A stretch of 64,000 nt of DNA from Climacteris rufus (lineage: Eukaryota > Chordata > Aves > Passeriformes > Climacteridae): the NCBI GenBank assembly GCA_013398175.1, contig VZRZ01006598.1:451522-515521 (forward strand), given 5' to 3'. The number at the start of each line of letters is the position of its first letter. Position 1 is the first letter of the stretch. This document shows positions 59,842 to 64,000 of this stretch, piece by piece. The translations under genes and the position numbers were made by a program. The notes under the pieces are model-generated. The model saw only the letters and a list, made by a program, of their open reading frames with translations. It did not search any database and had not been told where the DNA came from.

Positions 59842-60015
59842 TGTGGTAGTTTGAGGGGGGGTCTAGCTTTTTGGGTGTGGTAGGGGCCAAAAGATGGCTC
59901 CTGTAAAGAGCTGCCAGAAGCTTCCACAGCTGTCCAGCCAGGGCCTATCTCTGATGGACGGGTGGTTAGCCACCACTGGGCCAATTAAGAAGGAAGGTAA
60001 CGCCTCTGTGACAAC

Positions 60016-60025
60016 ATATTTAAGG
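60016..60025 (+). promoter_or_regulatory. LTR TATA-like box
   Basis: ATATTTAAGG lies about 35 bp after a CCAAT box inside the ERVL-type LTR. It is the likely U3 core promoter of the element. Present activity is unknown. Confidence 0.55.
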
Positions 60026-60731
60026 AGCAAACTGGGGAGTAGGCATGCGTGCGCCATGTAGTTATAGCAATGTAGTCACGTAGTTTTAGATAGGCAGGGA
60101 AACAAGGAGTACAGCATGCAGAAAAAACAACAGATATGAACACCAGCAAAGCCAGACAAGAAGAAGAAGGAGGGAGGAGGAGGTCCTTTAATCCTGGGAG
60201 CTGAAACATCTCCGCCACCTGTGGTAAGGGACAAAATGCAGTGTTTTCCTGTACCCCGAGGGTCCATGACAGAGCCAAGATCCACCCCACTACGAGGCAG
60301 GAATGGGTGAACTTCTACAAGGAGGGACTTTGGTCTGGTGAGGAATTGACGCAGATAACAAGGCTTTTGCTCCTGGGGACTGAAGGAGTCAATTAACTTA
60401 AAGAAGCCGTGTGTCACCCTTATCCTAAGTTTGGATCAGCCTGGCCTTGGAAGAGAAAAAAGTGGTGGCAGATCTGGGCGGGCTGTCTGCCAAAAGGGAA
60501 AACATAACTTCTGTGAAAATTACCACAGCCTTTGTGAAAAGGAAAGAAATGCCTCCCCTCTAGGCATTCTGCCAAGAAGAGGAAACATCTGAGGAATGAA
60601 CTGACTAAGAAAAACCCAGTCCTCCTTACTTTCTGAGGGCAGGAGTGAGGGCTGTGGGGCTGTTGCTGGTGGGGGTGGGGAGAGGAAAGACTGTTTAAAA
60701 AGATGGTTTTTGCTTGCTCCTTTAACTCTGT

Positions 60732-60737
60732 AATAAA
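60732..60737 (+). terminator. LTR polyadenylation signal
   Basis: A canonical AATAAA about 710 bp after the TATA-like box, followed by a T-rich stretch, defines the R/U5 side of the LTR. It could end readthrough + strand transcripts. Confidence 0.6.
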
Positions 60738-60917
60738 TTCACTTTATCACTTTTAAGTTTTAAGCCTGTTTTAGCCTGTTTAGTAATTAGGGAGTTTTCT
60801 CTTTCTCAACGTTCCTATCTCAGCTTGGTAACAAATTCCTTCCCCTGTCCAGTTGTAGAGAGGGGAGGAGCGGCCTTTCATGGAGCCTTGGAAATCAGCC
60901 AGGGCTAAACCATGACA

Positions 60918-61999
60918 AGGCTGAAGTAATCAAGCAGCAATATAGCACTGGTGCACTAAAGCCAAAACCTGACATCATTGGTTTTCAATACTGTTGTCAT
61001 ATAATGTTAATAGTAACTGAATCCAGTGTCTGGTCCACAAGAAGGAAAAACAATCTTTATCCACTGGCCCTCATGTCCACAATATGCAATACTAAATTCA
61101 GAATGGCCAAGCTGTAAAATGCCTTACAAACAGCAAGGAGAAGGGAGGACCTTGAGGAACACAGGGGAAGCAAGAGGAGGACAAACAAAAGAAGAGTTCC
61201 AGTGGCTCACAAAGGTGAGGAGCAGCAAGGATCAAAGCATTAAACAGCCTCACTCATCACAAAATGAAGTTAATTAAGACTAGATATTTATCATTATTTT
61301 CATAAGGGATCAGAAATGCAGGCTGCACTTTCAAAGGAGTCTAAACAACATTTAGATAAGTAGAATCATTCAAATTGGTAACACCCAGTGAAACACACAC
61401 CAGAAAACTTGCAGAGCTTGCTGAAGCAATTTGTATTTCTCTATCAGTTGTCTTCAAGAGCTTATGGGATGCCTTAGAGAAATGTGAAATGGCAATATGG
61501 GACACATTTTTGGAAGGTGGAGAACAGCACAAGGAGCTAGAGCTCAGGGAATGTAAATTAGAACAAGTTATTAAGCAAACTTATTAAGCAAACACTACTG
61601 AAGCGCCCAAAGGATAATACAGTGATTGAAACCCAGCAATCATGGAGTTATTGAGAGGAATCATGACAAACCAATCTCCAAACTAATCGCTGTGTCAGAT
61701 CTGCCAGCCCTGTAGTGCTGCCCTGAGGGCACCACTGTACAGTTCAGACAACAAATTCACCCTGCCACTTATTGCCTACTTGAGGATGAGCAGAAGACCT
61801 CTCCAGCCTCCAGCCACTGTAACAGCAGCTTAAACATCTAGCTCATAGGTGGATGTGTACACTGAGGGAAAAAGGTGCTTAGAGTTGTTTTTGTCAAACA
61901 TGGATATGTTTCAAATAATGTTCAGTAGGGATTTACCATAGATTTGGTCACGTTAAGCAGCTTGTAGGTTAGAACTAAAAAACATTTTTTTTTCTGCCA
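60918..61999. other. Non-coding stretch, no gene recognised
   Basis: Two neighbouring + strand frames (61026-61277 and 61375-61587, 83 and 70 codons) are charged and helix-like but resemble no family I can name. The interval directly precedes an old sense CR1 piece and may itself be badly decayed CR1 upstream sequence, which I cannot show. Confidence 0.45.
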
Positions 62000-62445
62000 T
62001 TCACAGATGACAGCAAGCTGGGAAGGGATGTAAGTATTTTGGAGGACAAGGATAACATTTGAAATTATGTTGACAAGCTGCAGAAGTGATCCAAGGTCTG
62101 CAGGGTGTTTAGTAAAAAGAAATTTTAACAGACTCCTTTAGTCATAAGACATGAATACAGAAATGCACAACGGAGAACCAACGGTAACTCATCATTAGAG
62201 TGGAAAATAATTCAGTAACTGCTGTGATTCACAAGCTAAAAATGTGTGTGTGAGGGTTCTGCAGAAAAGACAACTCCCATTCTTGGATTCACTGGCAGGA
62301 ATGTCATGTGCAAGACACCAGAAGTATTTAACATGCTCTGATCCACAATGATAAGGTCCCTGCTGGAGTGTTACTCTATGCAGGGCCGAAAGCCACACTT
62401 TAAAGAAAGACATGACAAGCTGCAGAGGGAGTAGAGGAGAAAAGT
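62000..62445 (+). mobile_element. Ancient CR1/L3-type LINE fragment, sense
   Basis: From 62000 the + strand reads FTDDSKLGRDVSILEDKDNI, the polymerase motif-C region of CR1-type LINEs (usual FADDTKLGG...ILED), before hitting a stop. Further right, AGGAATGTCATGTGCAAGAC near 62297 and CCACACTTTAAAGAAAGACA near 62393, followed by TGACAAGCTGCAGAG, match the C-terminal ORF2 coding blocks in the same order and strand. The middle part is eroded. Divergence is clearly greater than in the copy at 50353-54180, so it is an older insertion. It is 5'-truncated, with no recognisable CR1 before 62000. Confidence 0.7.
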
Positions 62446-64000
62446 AAGTATGACAGGACAGCTACAAAATATTATTTCTGTATAAATTCAAGGATTTTAC
62501 TGTGCTTTCTGTGAGGAAGACTGGTGAATAAGGGGGAGGGAAGGGCAGGAATCCATACAAGCCCTCCAGCTTGTCAGGTTATAATGAGAGGGAAGGAGAT
62601 CAAACTTCCTCTGTCCGCTAAGGGCAGTACGGAATGTAACTGTCTTGATTTGCATCAGTGATATGTATTTAAATCCTGGAGCCCTTTTTGTGAGATTTTT
62701 GGGGACAGGTTCAACAAAAAGGGATGGTTATAACAGCTTCAGAGTGACAGGATGTGGACTCACAGCTTTTCTGGAGGGAGATGCTAGAAATAACAAAACT
62801 GTCTCAGAAATCATGGATCACCCCAACATCCTCCTACTACAGGGAAGCAGAAAGAAACCCTCATTGATGGAAGTGGCTGAAGCTTTTGAATGAGCTGGCT
62901 GAGGGGCAGGTGAGGAGGAGTCCTGGTTTTGTGGCCTTTCTCTGCTGGAAAGGACATTTCCCACAGCCCACTGCAACCCCACCGTGGTACTAACTTGAGA
63001 CTTGGAAGCTTGTGTTTCTGTGGCTGTTGATTGAACACAGTATGTAAATGTTCTGTTCATTTTTTCTCTTGCTGCAAAGGTGGAGTGATGGTAGTTTTAT
63101 TACAGCACAAACGTTCTTCAGTAAGGTAGTTAATGAGCTGTCAAGATTTCTGTAATAAACTTCTCTATCAGGGTAGTAAGTACTAAGTCACTGCAAAATG
63201 AAGCTTACTTTTAGTCATTGCTCAGAAATGTGTTTTACCAATTTTGAGAAATAAATCTCATCTTTTTCAAGAGCTTTATCTCTCAATAAAAACAGATTGT
63301 GAGACTTTCCCAGAGCAACTGGGTAGGTTTTGTTGTTGTTGTTGTTGTTGTTGTTGTTTTAATATAAATATAATTACTCCTTTTTTATTATAGCGGGTAT
63401 ATATGTGCTATAGAGTTGTTAAACTGTGGAGGAAAATGAGAAGTTCTGCCTCATCAGTACTGTTCTTTCTGCCTCGTGCCACTTCTCTTTCCTCATGTGT
63501 GCTCCTCATGAGAAGACAACTACTCAGCCACCAGTAATGGGGAGTGCACAGAGCTCTGGCCAGGACAGGATGGTGCTTTACAGCAGAGCACAGTTGCTTG
63601 TCTTGACATTTTCTGAATTTAAAAAATGTCAATTTTGATTTGCCACCCTCAGTCCTTTCCTTTCCAACATATATTGCTCACAGCTGTGCTCAGGGAGACA
63701 GGGAGAGGAGATGAAGTTATTTGTTGTAAATAATTTGTCTGAAAGCACATTTCCTTTGGCAAATGATGTGCACACCATTTACAGTCCATGACTTTAATAA
63801 CTATTTAAAGTTTTACAGCTTGGATATACTTCTGCTGATTTTCTTCCTAAGCTTTCTGCTGCCTTTCCAATTTTCTTGTCTTATGGCTGGTCAGAGACAT
63901 CACGTGCTCATATTTCTTGTCCATCGTCTGGTCCCGGCTTTATCGTCAGGGAAATTCCCTCTCTTGGTTTCTGATTATGCTTAGACGCTTTTCTAGTATT
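62446..64000. other. Non-coding stretch with a GTT microsatellite
   Basis: No gene supported. Open frames of 70-82 codons show no known domain. A (GTT)9 microsatellite lies at 63331-63357. Confidence 0.55.
63331..63357. repeat. (GTT)9 microsatellite
   Basis: Nine uninterrupted trinucleotide units flanked by T runs. Its uninterrupted state suggests it is likely length-variable in the population. Confidence 0.95.

Larger units (their letters stand above)
59842..60917 (+). mobile_element. Solo LTR, avian ERVL-type, sense
   Basis: The 1076-bp segment runs from TGTGGTAGTTTG to AACCATGACA, the TG...CA ends of an LTR. Flanking 5-bp words ACGCT (59837-59841) and AGGCT (60918-60922) form an imperfect target duplication (4 of 5), and 5 bp fits ERVL-type integration. 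The internal layout is complete. A CCAAT box lies at 59981-59985. An ATATTTAAGG TATA-like box follows at 60016-60025, preceded by a GCCTCTGTGACAACATA segment that I recognise from abundant bird ERVL LTRs. A purine-rich stretch (60159-60184) comes next, then a canonical AATAAA at 60732-60737 and about 180 bp of U5. No second LTR or internal genes are present, so it is a solo LTR. Its TATA and poly(A) signals could still start or end transcripts on the + strand. Confidence 0.85.

Noticed and set aside
62642..63160. Possible further LTR starting TGTCTTGATTTGCAT
   Set aside because: The start resembles bird LTR ends and an AATAAA lies near 63153, but no convincing CA end, target duplication or U3 landmarks were found.
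1..64000. CRISPR arrays, insertion sequences, operons, riboswitches, phage genes
   Set aside because: None seen. The sequence is vertebrate nuclear DNA by repeat content and CpG depletion, so prokaryotic features are not expected.

Overview
The window looks like nuclear DNA of a bird, probably a neoavian and possibly a songbird. Most of it is AT-rich and CpG-poor. It carries CR1 LINEs in three age classes, two solo LTRs of avian endogenous-retrovirus type, and many very old tRNA-derived MIR-like SINE scraps of the kind shared across amniotes. There is no operon structure and no bacterial or phage signature. The bird assignment rests on repeat content. Other CR1-rich sauropsids (crocodilians, turtles) are less likely but not excluded.

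Layout. 1-4669 is AT-rich non-coding sequence. 4670-6328 is a dense CpG island, certainly a promoter-type region, with a 746-base assembly gap (5244-5989) in its middle and a G-rich 16-bp minisatellite on the right edge of the gap. A 3'-end CR1 fragment (about 6329-6595, antisense) touches the island's right border. From 6596 to 50352 there is about 44 kb in which I recognise no exon. It holds old MIR-like SINE pieces, short simple repeats and a few candidate regulatory words. 50353-54180 is a long, decayed antisense CR1 with endonuclease and reverse-transcriptase remnants. It is split by a 696-bp antisense solo LTR (52419-53114) flanked by a perfect 6-bp target duplication. 57086-57192 is another MIR-like tail. 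59842-60917 is a complete sense-strand solo LTR of ERVL type. 62000-62445 is a very old sense-strand CR1 piece that still shows the polymerase FxDD motif. The rest, to 64000, is unique or unrecognised sequence.

Gene content. No host protein-coding exon could be supported. The longest open frames without Ns are about 130-190 codons. They match no family I know, and they are about what chance gives in 64 kb or are CpG-island artefacts. The simplest reading is a gene desert or very large first intron next to a CpG-island promoter whose transcription start, and perhaps first exon, lies in or near the gap. The direction of transcription could not be decided. No previously undescribed system was found. 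The most useful leads are the gapped island, the dated insertion series (CR1 older than the nested LTR), a near-canonical SOX-POU composite motif at 11094, and an isolated CpG patch at 18837-19058.
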